Part shown: piece after piece, positions 53,222 through 62,236 of the stretch
Layout of the letters: each line of letters begins with the position of its first letter
How positions within the stretch are numbered: the stretch's first letter is position 1
NCBI GenBank assembly: GCA_030425205.1
Contig: JAUIAP010000026.1
Coordinates: 26,988-90,987 of the forward strand
From: Anaerolineae bacterium
Lineage (GTDB): Bacteria > Chloroflexota > Anaerolineae > Promineifilales > Promineifilaceae
Direction: 5' to 3'
Length of the DNA: 64,000 nucleotides
The notes under the pieces: model-generated
Databases searched by the model: none
What the model was told of the DNA's origin: nothing
The model's input: the letters and a program-made list of their open reading frames with translations, nothing else
Translations under genes and position numbers: made by a program

Positions 53222-54172
53222 TTACGCATATGCTGGAACACGTCGCTGTGAAAAGCGGTGATCTTCACGCAACATGCGCGCCAAACCTTCCGCGAGATCG
53301 ACCTGTGGGCGATAACCCAGCAGCGTGCGTGCGCGACTTATTTCAGCGACGAGGCGTGCGACACCGCCCGATTTCTCTGTATTTGGGTAGATGGTGTGAA
53401 CGCGCTTGCTGGTCACTGTGCCGATGGCGGTGGCGAGTTCAGAAATACTTGTTTCTTCCCCACTGCCGATATTGATCACCTGTTGGTCAACGTCGGAGGC
53501 GGTTGAGGCGGCAACCAATGCTGCAACGACATCGGAGATATGGACAAAATCGCGCGTTTGGGAGCCTTCACCGTGAATGACTACGGAACCGCCTGTAAGA
53601 ACCTGCTGCAAAAAACGCGGGACGACGGGAGCGTGGGAGACGGGCAGTGGTTGTCCTGCGCCATATGCGTTGAAAATACGCAGGGAGACCGCTTCGATGT
53701 TGTGAATTCGGCCGATACAGCGCACGTACTGTTCCGCCGCATACTTGCTGACGGCATACGGTGAATCTGGTTCAGGAATATCGTCTTCATGAACAGGTTG
53801 CTCATGCTGAACCCCGTAAACACTACCAGATGAGGCAAAAACAACACGCCGCACGTTGGCGACGCGCATCGCTTCCATGAGACTCACCGTCCCACCGACA
53901 TTGGTTTGATTATATTCTGTGGCATAAAGCAGGGACTCCGCAACCGACACGCGTGCGGCCAAGTGATAGACGCAATCGACATCTTGCAACAGCGACCAAA
54001 GGCGCGGCACGTCGTTGACATCTCCGCGCTGAAATAGCACATTGGGCGCAAGATTCTGTCGCACACCATTGCTCAAGTCGTCGAGAACGACAACTTCATG
54101 ACCATCTTTTACTAACTGATTTGTTAGTGCAGACCCGATAAAGCCTGCCCCACCCGTCACTAAATAACGCAT
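53222..54172 (-). CDS. NAD-dependent nucleotide-sugar epimerase (GalE-like)
   Basis: A 316-residue extended SDR. Start set at ATG 54172 (MRYLVTGGAGFIGSALTNQL) with GAGG 8 nt upstream. NAD motif GGAGFIG, then DDLSNGVRQNL, YHLAARVSVAESLLYATEYNQTNVGGTVSLMEAMR, SSGSVYG and YAVSKYAAEQYVR (Tyr-x3-Lys). The sequence RIFNAYGAGQP and the pattern DFVHISDVVAAL fit UDP-glucose/UDP-glucuronate epimerases, which supply sugars for surface glycans. Exact substrate is not settled by sequence. It faces the beta-propeller gene convergently and is separated from the glycosyltransferase cluster. Confidence 0.88.
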   Translation of the reverse strand: MRYLVTGGAGFIGSALTNQLVKDGHEVVVLDDLSNGVRQNLAPNVLFQRGDVNDVPRLWSLLQDVDCVYHLAARVSVAESLLYATEYNQTNVGGTVSLMEAMRVANVRRVVFASSGSVYGVQHEQPVHEDDIPEPDSPYAVSKYAAEQYVRCIGRIHNIEAVSLRIFNAYGAGQPLPVSHAPVVPRFLQQVLTGGSVVIHGEGSQTRDFVHISDVVAALVAASTASDVDQQVINIGSGEETSISELATAIGTVTSKRVHTIYPNTEKSGGVARLVAEISRARTLLGYRPQVDLAEGLARMLREDHRFSQRRVPAYA

Positions 54173-54356
54173 TGGAAATACCTCAAACAATAACCATCGT
54201 TTAGATGGCAAAATTAACTATTATCTGTCCTTCTTCCCAATTGTGATTACTTCCCGCGAAACGACTGTAAACCTTCCTTCAAAAGTATACGGTTTATACC
54301 GATAAATCGTGAGAACGCAAGCAAATGCACCGCTTGCTTGTTAAAATCGGGTCTCT

Positions 54357-55628
54357 ATGCGTCGTACCTTGCTTCGCCCCCTTGTGATCGCCCTAATCGT
54401 CGTCGGTGTCCCATTTATCATCGCCGCGATTTATGTCCCCAATTTCCCCATTTCACCCCCAGATCAACGCGCAATCAATCGACAAATCGGCCGAAAAGCG
54501 TTCAACTTTGCCGTCTGGGAGCTAAACGCGCTGCGCGTCAAGGCCGAGAGTGCGCTCGTTGGCGGAACCTATTTGTTGGACGAGGCGGAACGCGTGCAAG
54601 TTGTCACCGACTATTTGCAGTTGGTTGGGGAAGTGCGCCAGTTAGATGGCGAGCTGGAAGCAGTCTTTGCGCGGACGGTCGACGGCAATGCACAATCGGC
54701 CGATCTCCAGCAATCACTCGCCGACAAACGAGCCGCTATGCGCGAGTTGCAACCACTAGCTGAACATATTTTGCAGACGCAGGTGGGAGATGTGTTATCG
54801 GCCGAAGAATTTTCCCTGCTTGGCGGCACATGGCCGCCAGTACAGGCACACATGACCCCCTTGCCGCTTATGCTAATCGTCTCCCCCCGCGACGACATCC
54901 GCCAACTATATGCCTTTCCACTCAAGCATGGTCTTCCTACTCCTGAGCGCGATTTGCTGGAAACGCAAATCTTTGACGAACATGGACTTGCTGCACTTGT
55001 CGTCCCAATTGGCGGGCTGGGCATTTTCCCGTCGATGATTATCGAATCGAGCAACATCGTCTTTCTAACCGACGTATTCGCCCATGAGTGGGCACATCAC
55101 TGGCTAACACTGCGTCCGCTCGGTTTGAACTATGCGACCACACCTGCACTGCGCACGATTAACGAAACCACCGCCTCGATCGTCGGCCGCGAAGTCGGCC
55201 TACAGGTTCTCAATAACCACTACCCTGACGCTATACCAGCGCCTCCCGTCGTGACGGAAGACCCCGCTGACCCATCACCCAGTCCGCCCGACCCACCCGC
55301 ATTTGACTTCCGCGCCGAAATGCGAGAAACGCGCATCCGCGTCGATGAGCTGCTTGCGGCTGGCAATATTGCGGAAGCAGAAACCTATATGGAAACCCGT
55401 CGTTTGCGCTTTGTCGAAAACGGCTACACCATTCGTAAACTCAATCAAGCATATTTCGCCTTTTACGGTGTCTATGCAGATGAGGGGGGCGCAACAGGTG
55501 CTGACCCTGTCGGCCCGACCGTTCTTGCCGTGCGCGAACAGTCGGCAACGTTGCGTCAATTTTTAGACCGCATGGCTCCAATCACAAGTTTTGAAGAGTT
55601 ACAACAGTTAGCAGACAGACTACAGTAA
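54357..55628 (+). CDS. Membrane-anchored protein with HEWAHH metallopeptidase motif
   Basis: A 423-residue protein with one N-terminal transmembrane helix (PLVIALIVVGVPFIIAAIYV) and an otherwise extracytoplasmic soluble part. A zincin-type motif AHEWAHHWL (His243, Glu244, His247, His248) is followed 22-24 residues later by NETTASIVG, whose Glu is a possible third ligand. A Pro-rich segment (DPSPSPPDPP) separates it from a helical C-terminal domain (FRAEMRETRIRVDELLAAGNIAEAETYMETRR, then YFAFYGVYADEGGA). I do not know the family. A TAAAAT box lies 9 nt before the ATG. It probably acts as a membrane-tethered metallopeptidase. Confidence 0.6.
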   Translation: MRRTLLRPLVIALIVVGVPFIIAAIYVPNFPISPPDQRAINRQIGRKAFNFAVWELNALRVKAESALVGGTYLLDEAERVQVVTDYLQLVGEVRQLDGELEAVFARTVDGNAQSADLQQSLADKRAAMRELQPLAEHILQTQVGDVLSAEEFSLLGGTWPPVQAHMTPLPLMLIVSPRDDIRQLYAFPLKHGLPTPERDLLETQIFDEHGLAALVVPIGGLGIFPSMIIESSNIVFLTDVFAHEWAHHWLTLRPLGLNYATTPALRTINETTASIVGREVGLQVLNNHYPDAIPAPPVVTEDPADPSPSPPDPPAFDFRAEMRETRIRVDELLAAGNIAEAETYMETRRLRFVENGYTIRKLNQAYFAFYGVYADEGGATGADPVGPTVLAVREQSATLRQFLDRMAPITSFEELQQLADRLQ

Positions 55629-55688
55629 GTTGGGCCACTGGCGACCCTGTCCCGATCGTTCAACTCACCTAGCCACCTATTCATCATC

Positions 55689-57194
55689 ATGAAAGTACAA
55701 ATCTCACAGACAAATCTCACAGAATTTTCGGCCGATACGCTCATTGTCAATCTCTTTGACGATGTAAAAACCCCAAGCGGGGCAACGGGCGCCGTTGATA
55801 AGGCCCTCGATGGCGCGATTAGCGAACTGATTGCCAACGGAGACGCGACGGGCAAGGCAGGGGAAGTGCGCGTGCTCTACCCACGTGGCGCACTTCCCTA
55901 TCAGCGTGTTCTTGTCGCTGGGTTAGGCAAGCGTGCAGGCTTCGATTTACTTGGCGTTCGCAACGCTGCCGCGCACGCTATCCAAGCTGCCCAACAATAT
56001 AAGGCGCAACACGTTGCAACCATTGTGCATGGGGCGGGCGTTGGCGGTCTGGACGTTGCCGCTGCGACACAGGCGACCGTCGAGGGAACACTACTTGGCG
56101 ATCATGTCTACGAAAAGCAATTGCAAAAACCGCAAGAACGACATGAAATTGAGCAACTGACACTTGTTGAGAGTGATGAACAGAAAATTGCGGCGATGGA
56201 GCAGGGAACGACCGCTGCACACGCTGTCGTTGCCGGCGTCAAACTCGCCCGTGATCTCGTTTTTGGCCCTCCCAATATCGTCACGCCAGAACACATGGCT
56301 AACGTTGCACAACAAATTGCTGACGAATTTGGGCTTGCAATCACAATTGGCGACCGTGATTTCATGCGCGAACATAAGATGGGCGCACTGCTCGCCGTTG
56401 CACAGGCCGCTGGTTTTGACCCGCGTTTCATTGTCTTGGAACACAACGCCGATAAGAAAGATCTGCCAACTATTGCCCTTGTCGGCAAAGGGATCACGTT
56501 CGACACGGGGGGGCTTTCGCTCAAATCGCGCGATGGCATGATCTTGATGAAGTGCGACATGGGGGGCGCGGCGGCCGTAATGGGTGCAATGCGCACGGTT
56601 GCAGAACTCGACTTGCCCTTGCACGTGGTTGGAATTATGCCTTGCACCGAAAATACTGTTGATGCGCTGGGCTATCGGCCGAGCGACATCATCACCGCCA
56701 GCAACGGCAAAACGATAGAAATTATCAGCACCGATGCAGAAGGACGGATGGCACTGGCTGACGCACTCGTTTACGCGCAACGCTATGACCCCGATGTTGT
56801 TATCGATCTCGCCACGCTGACTGGCGCGGCTGTCACGGCACTGGGTAGCGGCGTCGCTGCCGCCCTGTTCTCCAACGACGACGATCTGCGTGACCGTTTG
56901 ACCAGCGCAGGCAACGCAACACACGAACGGGTTTGGCCGATGCCGCTCTATGACGAATATCGCAAAACGATTGAATCTCCAGTCGCCGATATGATCAACA
57001 GCGGTGGGGCGGGCAATGGGGTTGGAACGGCTGCTGTCTTCCTTGAAGCGTTCACCGACTACACGTGGGCGCATTTAGATATCGCAGGGATGGCTCTGAC
57101 CAACAAAAAACATGCCCAAGCGTATCAAAAACACGATGCAACTGGTTTTGGCGTGCGACTCTTGACAGCCTACTTACAAGGGATCAACGCTTAA
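55689..57194 (+). CDS. pepA: Leucyl aminopeptidase (M17)
   Basis: A 501-residue M17 aminopeptidase. Core motifs: ALVGKGITFDTGGLSLK (Lys and Asp metal ligands), MKCDMGGAAAVMGAMRTVAELDLPLHVVGIMPCTENTVDALGYRPSDI, the signature STDAEGRMALADALVYA (Asp-Glu ligands and Arg) and ATLTGAAVTALGSGVAAAL. It forms a cytoplasmic hexamer that removes N-terminal residues from peptides, and could also act in Cys-Gly turnover. Length is standard. ATG start with no clear ribosome site. It ends before a bidirectional terminator facing glnN. Confidence 0.95.
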   Translation: MKVQISQTNLTEFSADTLIVNLFDDVKTPSGATGAVDKALDGAISELIANGDATGKAGEVRVLYPRGALPYQRVLVAGLGKRAGFDLLGVRNAAAHAIQAAQQYKAQHVATIVHGAGVGGLDVAAATQATVEGTLLGDHVYEKQLQKPQERHEIEQLTLVESDEQKIAAMEQGTTAAHAVVAGVKLARDLVFGPPNIVTPEHMANVAQQIADEFGLAITIGDRDFMREHKMGALLAVAQAAGFDPRFIVLEHNADKKDLPTIALVGKGITFDTGGLSLKSRDGMILMKCDMGGAAAVMGAMRTVAELDLPLHVVGIMPCTENTVDALGYRPSDIITASNGKTIEIISTDAEGRMALADALVYAQRYDPDVVIDLATLTGAAVTALGSGVAAALFSNDDDLRDRLTSAGNATHERVWPMPLYDEYRKTIESPVADMINSGGAGNGVGTAAVFLEAFTDYTWAHLDIAGMALTNKKHAQAYQKHDATGFGVRLLTAYLQGINA

Positions 57195-57263
57195 GCTGGA
57201 CTTTCCACAAATCATTTTCTGATAGATAGCATGGAGATTAACGCATTGTTACCCCTGCATACC

Positions 57264-57301
57264 AAAAAACGCCATGTGCCGAAAGGCACATGGCGTTTTT
57301 T
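57264..57301. terminator. Bidirectional terminator between pepA and glnN
   Basis: A perfect 17-bp inverted repeat: AAAAAACGCCATGTGCC (57264-57280) and GGCACATGGCGTTTTTT (57285-57301) around GAAA. The A-run and T-run serve both strands. Confidence 0.95.
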
Positions 57302-57330
57302 GAGTGGATAAACGAGTTGCTCAGACCCGC

Positions 57331-59451
57331 TTATTTGATAAAGAGCATCTCTTGATAAGTTGGGAGCGCCCACATGTCGTCTGCAATTAATCCTTCCAAT
57401 TGGTCAACGGTGTGACGAATCGTAAGCATCTTGGGCAACACTTCGTCACGTGCAAAGGCTGAGTCATGGATAGAACCGATCATCGTTTCAAGTACATCGA
57501 GGTCTTCTTGCAGGCAGCCTGCCAACTTGCCGATGCGTTGTGACAGCGTGCTTTCGATGCCAATCACGCCAGCTGAATCTGCCAGCTCGGCCGCATAGCG
57601 CACGGCAGCGGGGAAGATGATGGTGCGACCCATCCGTAGGACAACGTTTGCCTCAACCTCAACCGACATCAGATATTGTTCGAGGAACACTTCATAACGG
57701 CTGTGCGTCTCTTTTTCGCTCAGGACGTTGTACTTGCTGAAGAGTTCAACTGCGTCAGATGCGACGATAAACGGAAGCGCATCGGCCGATGTCCGCAAAT
57801 TCGCCAATCCGCGCACCTCTTCTGCATGTTGATGCCACTCGTCCGAATAGCCATCGCCGTTAAAGATGATGCGCCCATGCTTCTGCATGATGGCCTGTAA
57901 AATTGCGGCTGGCTTATTGCCCTCTTCCATTTTGCTCGCAATGTAGTCGAGTGATTCGGACAGAATCGTGTTCCAGATGGTCAGCGGCCATGCAATTGAC
58001 TGCGATGAGCCGACAGCGCGGAACTCAAATTTGTTACCCGTAAATGCGATGGGACTTGTGCGGTTGCGGTCGCCAGAATGTTTTGGCAACTCTGGCAGCA
58101 AATCAACGCCCAATTGCATCATCTGCGTTGGCAGTGAAGAGGTTGCCTCACCATCATCGTGGAACTGTTTGAATACATCAGCCAACTGGTCACCTAAGAA
58201 GATTGACATGATGGCGGGTGGTGCCTCATTTGCACCCAAACGATGGTCATTGCTTGCCGATGCAACTGCCGCACGCAAGAGAGGAGCGTATTTGTCAGCC
58301 GCACGAATGATCGCCGCGCAGAACAACAGGAAGCGCAAATTGTCGTGTGGCGTTTCACCGGGTTCGAGCAGGTTGCCAACGCTGGCATTGCCCATAGAGA
58401 AGTTGAGATGTTTACCAGAGCCGTTGATGCCAGCAAATGGCTTTTCATGCAGCAATGCGACCATGCCATAGCGTTCTGCGACACGGCGCAACATCAACAT
58501 AACCAACTGTTGGTGGTCAGCCGCCACGTTGCCATCTTCATAGACTGGGGCGAATTCAAACTGGCCAGGTGCAACTTCGTTATGGCGTGTCTTGACCGGG
58601 ACGCCAAGCTTGAACAGTTCGCGCTCAACATCCATCATGAACGCCTGAACGCGCTCATTGATCGCACCAAAATAGTGGTCGTCGAACTGTTGACCCTTCG
58701 CAGGTGCGGCACCAAAGAGGGTGCGACCAGCCGTATAGAGGTCAGGGCGCGCATAGTAAAATGCCTTGTCTACGAGGAAATACTCTTGTTCAGGTCCAGC
58801 AGTTGAGACCACGACTGTCTTGTCATCATCTCCGAGCAAACCTAGCAGACGGCGCGCTTGAACGTCCAGTGCCTGCATCGCGCGCAGGAGTGGCGTCTTC
58901 ATGTCTAACGCCTCGCCCGACCATGAGACAAAGGCAGTTGGGATACAGAGCGTTGCCCCGTTTGTATTTTCGATTAAGTAGGCTGGGCTTGTGACGTCCC
59001 ACGCCGTATAGCCGCGTGCCTCGTGTGTTTGACGCACGCCACCGGTTGGAAAACTCGAACCATCGGGTTCACCTTGGATCAGCAAGTCGCCGGCAAATTC
59101 GGCAATTGTGCCACCGTCATAGGGGTTAAAGAAGGAGTCGTGCTTTTCGGCCGAAATTCCCGTCAACGGATAAAAGACATGCGTAAAGTGCGTTGCACCA
59201 TTCTCAAGTGCCCAATCTTTCATGGCTGCTGCAACCGCATCGGCCACCGATGCATCCAGCTTCCCACGTGTCTTAATCGTGTTTTTCAACGACTTATAGA
59301 CGTTTTTGGGCAAGCGTGCCTTCATCGTCGCATCGTCAAACACGTTGGCGTTATAGAGATCGCCAGTGTTGAACATCCGAAAGTCCGTTTCCATCGTTGC
59401 ATATTCTGAAACGACGCCAATTGCTTCTAAGCGAGCTTGATTTCCACTCAT
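57331..59451 (-). CDS. glnN: Glutamine synthetase type III
   Basis: A 706-residue GSIII enzyme making glutamine from glutamate, ammonia and ATP. GSIII-specific N-terminal motif FGEY-like region and GATHFTHVFYPLTGISAEKHDSFFNP are present, then VVSTAGPEQEYFLVD, KTRHNEVAPGQFEFAPVYE (metal and glutamate binding), GINGSGKHLNFSMGN and NEAPPAIMSIFLGDQL. Length is typical for the family (about 700). AGGAG precedes the ATG by 8 nt. It is controlled by an attenuator-like leader and shares an upstream box with amtB. No GSI or GOGAT gene is in the window. Confidence 0.96.
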   Translation of the reverse strand: MSGNQARLEAIGVVSEYATMETDFRMFNTGDLYNANVFDDATMKARLPKNVYKSLKNTIKTRGKLDASVADAVAAAMKDWALENGATHFTHVFYPLTGISAEKHDSFFNPYDGGTIAEFAGDLLIQGEPDGSSFPTGGVRQTHEARGYTAWDVTSPAYLIENTNGATLCIPTAFVSWSGEALDMKTPLLRAMQALDVQARRLLGLLGDDDKTVVVSTAGPEQEYFLVDKAFYYARPDLYTAGRTLFGAAPAKGQQFDDHYFGAINERVQAFMMDVERELFKLGVPVKTRHNEVAPGQFEFAPVYEDGNVAADHQQLVMLMLRRVAERYGMVALLHEKPFAGINGSGKHLNFSMGNASVGNLLEPGETPHDNLRFLLFCAAIIRAADKYAPLLRAAVASASNDHRLGANEAPPAIMSIFLGDQLADVFKQFHDDGEATSSLPTQMMQLGVDLLPELPKHSGDRNRTSPIAFTGNKFEFRAVGSSQSIAWPLTIWNTILSESLDYIASKMEEGNKPAAILQAIMQKHGRIIFNGDGYSDEWHQHAEEVRGLANLRTSADALPFIVASDAVELFSKYNVLSEKETHSRYEVFLEQYLMSVEVEANVVLRMGRTIIFPAAVRYAAELADSAGVIGIESTLSQRIGKLAGCLQEDLDVLETMIGSIHDSAFARDEVLPKMLTIRHTVDQLEGLIADDMWALPTYQEMLFIK

Positions 59452-59505
59452 GATAATTTCTCCTAGCTGCGGGGTGAGCTTTGCCGCAATGTATTCCTTG
59501 AAAAC

Positions 59506-59564
59506 AAAAAACGCTTCCGCACAGACAGAAAAATAGCTGTCTGTGGGAAGCGTCTTGGCTTCAA
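59506..59564 (-). promoter_or_regulatory. Attenuator-like leader of glnN
   Basis: On the minus strand the 18-mer TTGAAGCCAAGACGCTTC (59564-59547) can fold as GAAGC, loop CAAGAC, GCTTC. Its last part is also the 5' arm of a terminator: ACGCTTCC with GGAAGCGT and an inner ACAGACAG with CTGTCTGT, then TTTTTT (59553-59506). The two folds exclude each other. The same 18-mer and terminator plan precede amtB. No ribosome site or peptide frame lies in the leader. Confidence 0.7.
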
Positions 59565-59590
59565 GATATTTTTTTCTTTAGTTACGGCCC

Positions 59591-59596
59591 ATTTTA
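59591..59596 (-). promoter_or_regulatory. -10 box TAAAAT of glnN
   Basis: TAAAAT (59596-59591) lies about 27 nt before the conserved leader 18-mer, giving a short leader that ends in the attenuator. Confidence 0.5.
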
Positions 59597-59648
59597 ACGA
59601 GATAGCATGGTCGGGTCAAATGACCGAGCTGACGATTTTTGCAGTCTC

Positions 59649-59658
59649 AGATTGTGCA
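59649..59658 (-). promoter_or_regulatory. Upstream box TGCACAATCT of glnN
   Basis: The 10-mer (59658-59649 on the minus strand) recurs before amtB at nearly the same distance from the -10 box (52 versus 53 nt). Candidate site for a shared nitrogen regulator. Confidence 0.45.
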
Positions 59659-59662
59659 GTTT

Positions 59663-60610
59663 CTACAATCCAATCCCGCGTCGCAAGAAGTCTCGCGTTG
59701 CCTGTTCCGTCACTTCGTCACGGTCACTGCCCATAAAGAGGCTGAAACGCTCCTCGTCAGACCGTTGTTCAAGCGCGATGTAGTTCCCTTTTTCAGTCGT
59801 GTAGGTGGGGAGGGGGAAGCCATTGACGACTAAATCATGGTCGCAGCGTTGCAAATGGGCTTCGAGCGCGTGCCAAGTATCGGGGAAGAGGCGATCGGGC
59901 CGCAAGTCATAGGTGTTGGTCAAACGATTTTCACGTTGCAGCAATTTTGCGACCAAATCGCGCAAGACTAGCACTTCACGTCCTTCATTAAAGTTGGCTT
60001 CGCGGCGGTCACGCGCAGCATAGGCGTAGATGCGGGGTGAATCGATCGACGCAAAGACGGGTGCCCAGAAGTCGGTTTCGCCGGGAACGCGCTTTTTTAG
60101 GTAGAATTTCGGCCGAATTAGCTGCAACGTCCGCCGATGCACCCCACGTACATGAAGTTTGTCATTGCGTCCATTTTTGCCCAACACGCGAATGCTGTGC
60201 AGATAGTCGGTTAACCGTTCACGCACTTTCGCCAGCTCAACATGTTCAAACAGCGGCCCGTTTGGTGTTGGTGCCACAACCACATCGTCAATGGTGTAGA
60301 CAGGATAAACTGTCCCCGCATCACGAGCAATAAAGACATAATGTGGCAGGCGACCGCCGCGCACAACCCCACCCATTAACTTTGTAACCTTTGCGGGAAT
60401 TGCGCTCAACTGCTCAGTCATCAGTCGAAAACCAGCAATTTCAATGCTAAAGGTCTTCTTCATGCCGATATAGGCAGCGCGCACGGGAACCTCAAAATGA
60501 GGATCACGATTGACCACATCTGGACAATGGATGTGTGTGTAATAGGGAATCGTTAGGCGGTCAGAGCCAGTGTTGCGTTCGAGCGTGGTTTCAATACGAA
60601 GGTCTGTCAT
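59663..60610 (-). CDS. Hypothetical protein paired with octaheme cytochrome
   Basis: A 315-residue soluble protein with no signal peptide or haem motif, which I do not recognise. It is rich in beta strands at the N terminus (LRIETTLERNTGSDRLTIPYYTHIHCPDVVNRDPHFEVPVRAAYIG), with a His/Arg/Lys-rich middle (DKLHVRGVHRRTLQLIRPKFYLKKRVPG) and an acidic C-terminal end. Its ATG directly follows the TAA stop of the cytochrome gene with no spacing, which signals tight co-translation. No cofactor motif is apparent. A role as a partner or maturation factor of the cytochrome is only positional inference. Confidence 0.6.
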   Translation of the reverse strand: MTDLRIETTLERNTGSDRLTIPYYTHIHCPDVVNRDPHFEVPVRAAYIGMKKTFSIEIAGFRLMTEQLSAIPAKVTKLMGGVVRGGRLPHYVFIARDAGTVYPVYTIDDVVVAPTPNGPLFEHVELAKVRERLTDYLHSIRVLGKNGRNDKLHVRGVHRRTLQLIRPKFYLKKRVPGETDFWAPVFASIDSPRIYAYAARDRREANFNEGREVLVLRDLVAKLLQRENRLTNTYDLRPDRLFPDTWHALEAHLQRCDHDLVVNGFPLPTYTTEKGNYIALEQRSDEERFSLFMGSDRDEVTEQATRDFLRRGIGL

Positions 60611-62074
60611 TTAATTTTCTCCCCACCAGGTTTCGATCCATTCTTGTGTCCATTCGGCCGATTCTTCTTGGTGACATTCATTGCAGGCATTTGGCGCACG
60701 TTCATAGCCCATCAACAACGTTGAGGTTGCATCGGGGATGGTGCTCATGTTGTGTGTGCGCGTGCGGCGGTCGGTTCCCGCCACCAAATTAACGATCTCT
60801 TTCGGCATATGACATTCATAACAGAAAGAGCCAGCTTCGCCAACTGGATGATTTGTATGATTTGCCACCTCATTTTCTAGCTCTTGATGACAACTCAGAC
60901 AATATTGGTTGCTCGCCTCTGAGGGCGAGAGGATGCTAGCAGTCGTTTCTGCCTTATTGTTGTGCGGATTATGGCAATCGTAACAGCGTGGCTCCTGTGT
61001 CACGGCGTAACATTGTGAATCCACAAAGGAGCGAAACAACATGCCAATCCCTTTATGCCGACCATCTTCATACACCTCAACTGTGAACGTTTCGCGTCCC
61101 GGTGTCACTGGGGAGGCTTGGAAGAGGTGGGAAATATCGTTGATGCGCCCCTCTTGGCTATATCCGGGTTCATAGAGACGATAGAGGTCTTGATTCGTGA
61201 TGGCGATGTCGGCACCATGACAGCGGGCGCAGACACTCAAATCTTCTCCTGCTGGCAACTTCGGCGCGTTGGCAATGTAGGCAGACGGTTCGCCACGCAA
61301 ATTGCTGTTCAAAAAGGCAGCGATTCGATTGACGTAGTTATGTTCAAAGTAGTTGACATGTTGACTGCCTGCGCCATGACAAGACTCGCACGCGATGCCG
61401 TTGTCAACCCATTCGACATCTGCTTGTGTATGCGCCGCATCTTTCGCGTTGATCTCAAGATGGGTCGTGTGGCAGCGGGCGCAAAAGAGATTCCATGCTG
61501 AGTTGGGGACTTGCATCTGTGCGTGCAGGTCATTGGCCGATGGCGTGCTGTTTTCCTGAAAGTTCCAGTAGGGGAAATACTCGCCACGTTCCACAGACCA
61601 CTGCACGGGCAGACGGCGCAGAACCCCACCCGGCTCTTCAGTTAAATAGGTTTGACGATATTGATAGCCAATTGTGTACTTGATCGGGTATTCGATGTAT
61701 TGGTCACTGTCGTTGCTGGCACGAATCGCCATAATAAACTGGTCATCGCGCTCATACATTTTGGCGGTGGGCAGTGTATCGTTGGGGGCAAAATACTCAG
61801 CTTCATGGAAGTCACCGACCACAGAATCGGCCGATGCCAGCTGTGTCATCTTCGCATGAGGGCTGATCTCCCATTCAGCATACACGACCGTATGACACTC
61901 TCCACATTTCTCCGCCCCCACGTATTCCGCGTCATACAGCGAGGCGTAAGACTCGTACTCTGTCAGCGAAAACAGCAGCAATCCAAACCCAACCAAGACA
62001 CCGATCAATAGAAAGGGACGTAACGATTGCCAGCGTGATTTGGGGGGTGGTTGGTGTTTCTTTTTCTTCGCCAT
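60611..62074 (-). CDS. Membrane-anchored octaheme c-type cytochrome
   Basis: A 487-residue protein with an N-terminal basic stretch (MAKKKKHQPPPKSRW) and one transmembrane helix (LRPFLLIGVLVGFGLLLFSL), facing the periplasm or cell exterior. Eight CxxCH haem-binding sites: CGECH, CARCH, CESCH, CARCH, CYDCH, CLSCH, CYECH and CNECH. Several extra His residues (SPHAKM, GSQHV) can act as distal ligands. It belongs to the cytochrome c554/NapC-NrfA-like multihaem group and should transfer electrons, perhaps with nitrogen compounds given the amtB and glnN neighbours; that link is inference. A TAAAAT box lies 6 nt before the ATG. Confidence 0.9.
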   Translation of the reverse strand: MAKKKKHQPPPKSRWQSLRPFLLIGVLVGFGLLLFSLTEYESYASLYDAEYVGAEKCGECHTVVYAEWEISPHAKMTQLASADSVVGDFHEAEYFAPNDTLPTAKMYERDDQFIMAIRASNDSDQYIEYPIKYTIGYQYRQTYLTEEPGGVLRRLPVQWSVERGEYFPYWNFQENSTPSANDLHAQMQVPNSAWNLFCARCHTTHLEINAKDAAHTQADVEWVDNGIACESCHGAGSQHVNYFEHNYVNRIAAFLNSNLRGEPSAYIANAPKLPAGEDLSVCARCHGADIAITNQDLYRLYEPGYSQEGRINDISHLFQASPVTPGRETFTVEVYEDGRHKGIGMLFRSFVDSQCYAVTQEPRCYDCHNPHNNKAETTASILSPSEASNQYCLSCHQELENEVANHTNHPVGEAGSFCYECHMPKEIVNLVAGTDRRTRTHNMSTIPDATSTLLMGYERAPNACNECHQEESAEWTQEWIETWWGEN

Positions 62075-62080
62075 GCCTGA

Positions 62081-62086
62081 ATTTTA
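62081..62086 (-). promoter_or_regulatory. -10 box TAAAAT, leaderless start of octaheme cytochrome
   Basis: TAAAAT (62086-62081 on the minus strand) ends 6 nt before ATG 62074, with no Shine-Dalgarno. Confidence 0.6.
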
Positions 62087-62137
62087 CGAGCAGTGGGCGA
62101 TTATGACCATTGAAAAAGAAGAGACCCACTTAAGAAA

Positions 62138-62173
62138 AGCAAAATCTCGAAAATCATTTGACTTTCGAGATTT
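62138..62173 (-). terminator. Second hairpin downstream of amtB
   Basis: AAATCTCGAAA with TTTCGAGATTT (62142-62173, 10-nt loop); the minus strand continues TGCTTTTC. Confidence 0.65.
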
Positions 62174-62195
62174 CTACCGAAGGATTTCTGGAAAA

Positions 62196-62226
62196 GAGTT
62201 GCCAACCATTCTAACAAGGTTGGCAG
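62196..62226 (-). terminator. First hairpin downstream of amtB
   Basis: TGCCAACC (62200-62207) with GGTTGGCA (62218-62225), loop of 10; the minus strand continues ACTCTTTTCC. With the next hairpin it forms a tandem terminator before the cytochrome gene. Confidence 0.65.
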
Positions 62227-62236
62227 CTCAGATGAT

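Noticed and set aside
56091..57074. 327-codon minus-strand frame opposite leucyl aminopeptidase
   Set aside because: Antisense to a clear M17 gene and with shadow-type composition; no supporting promoter or motif.
59506..59564. Glutamine (glnA) riboswitch upstream of glnN
   Set aside because: The conserved core of that riboswitch is not found; only the single hairpin and terminator are visible.
59600..59662. Sigma-54 promoter before glnN or amtB
   Set aside because: No GG-N10-GC type -24/-12 element could be found in either region.
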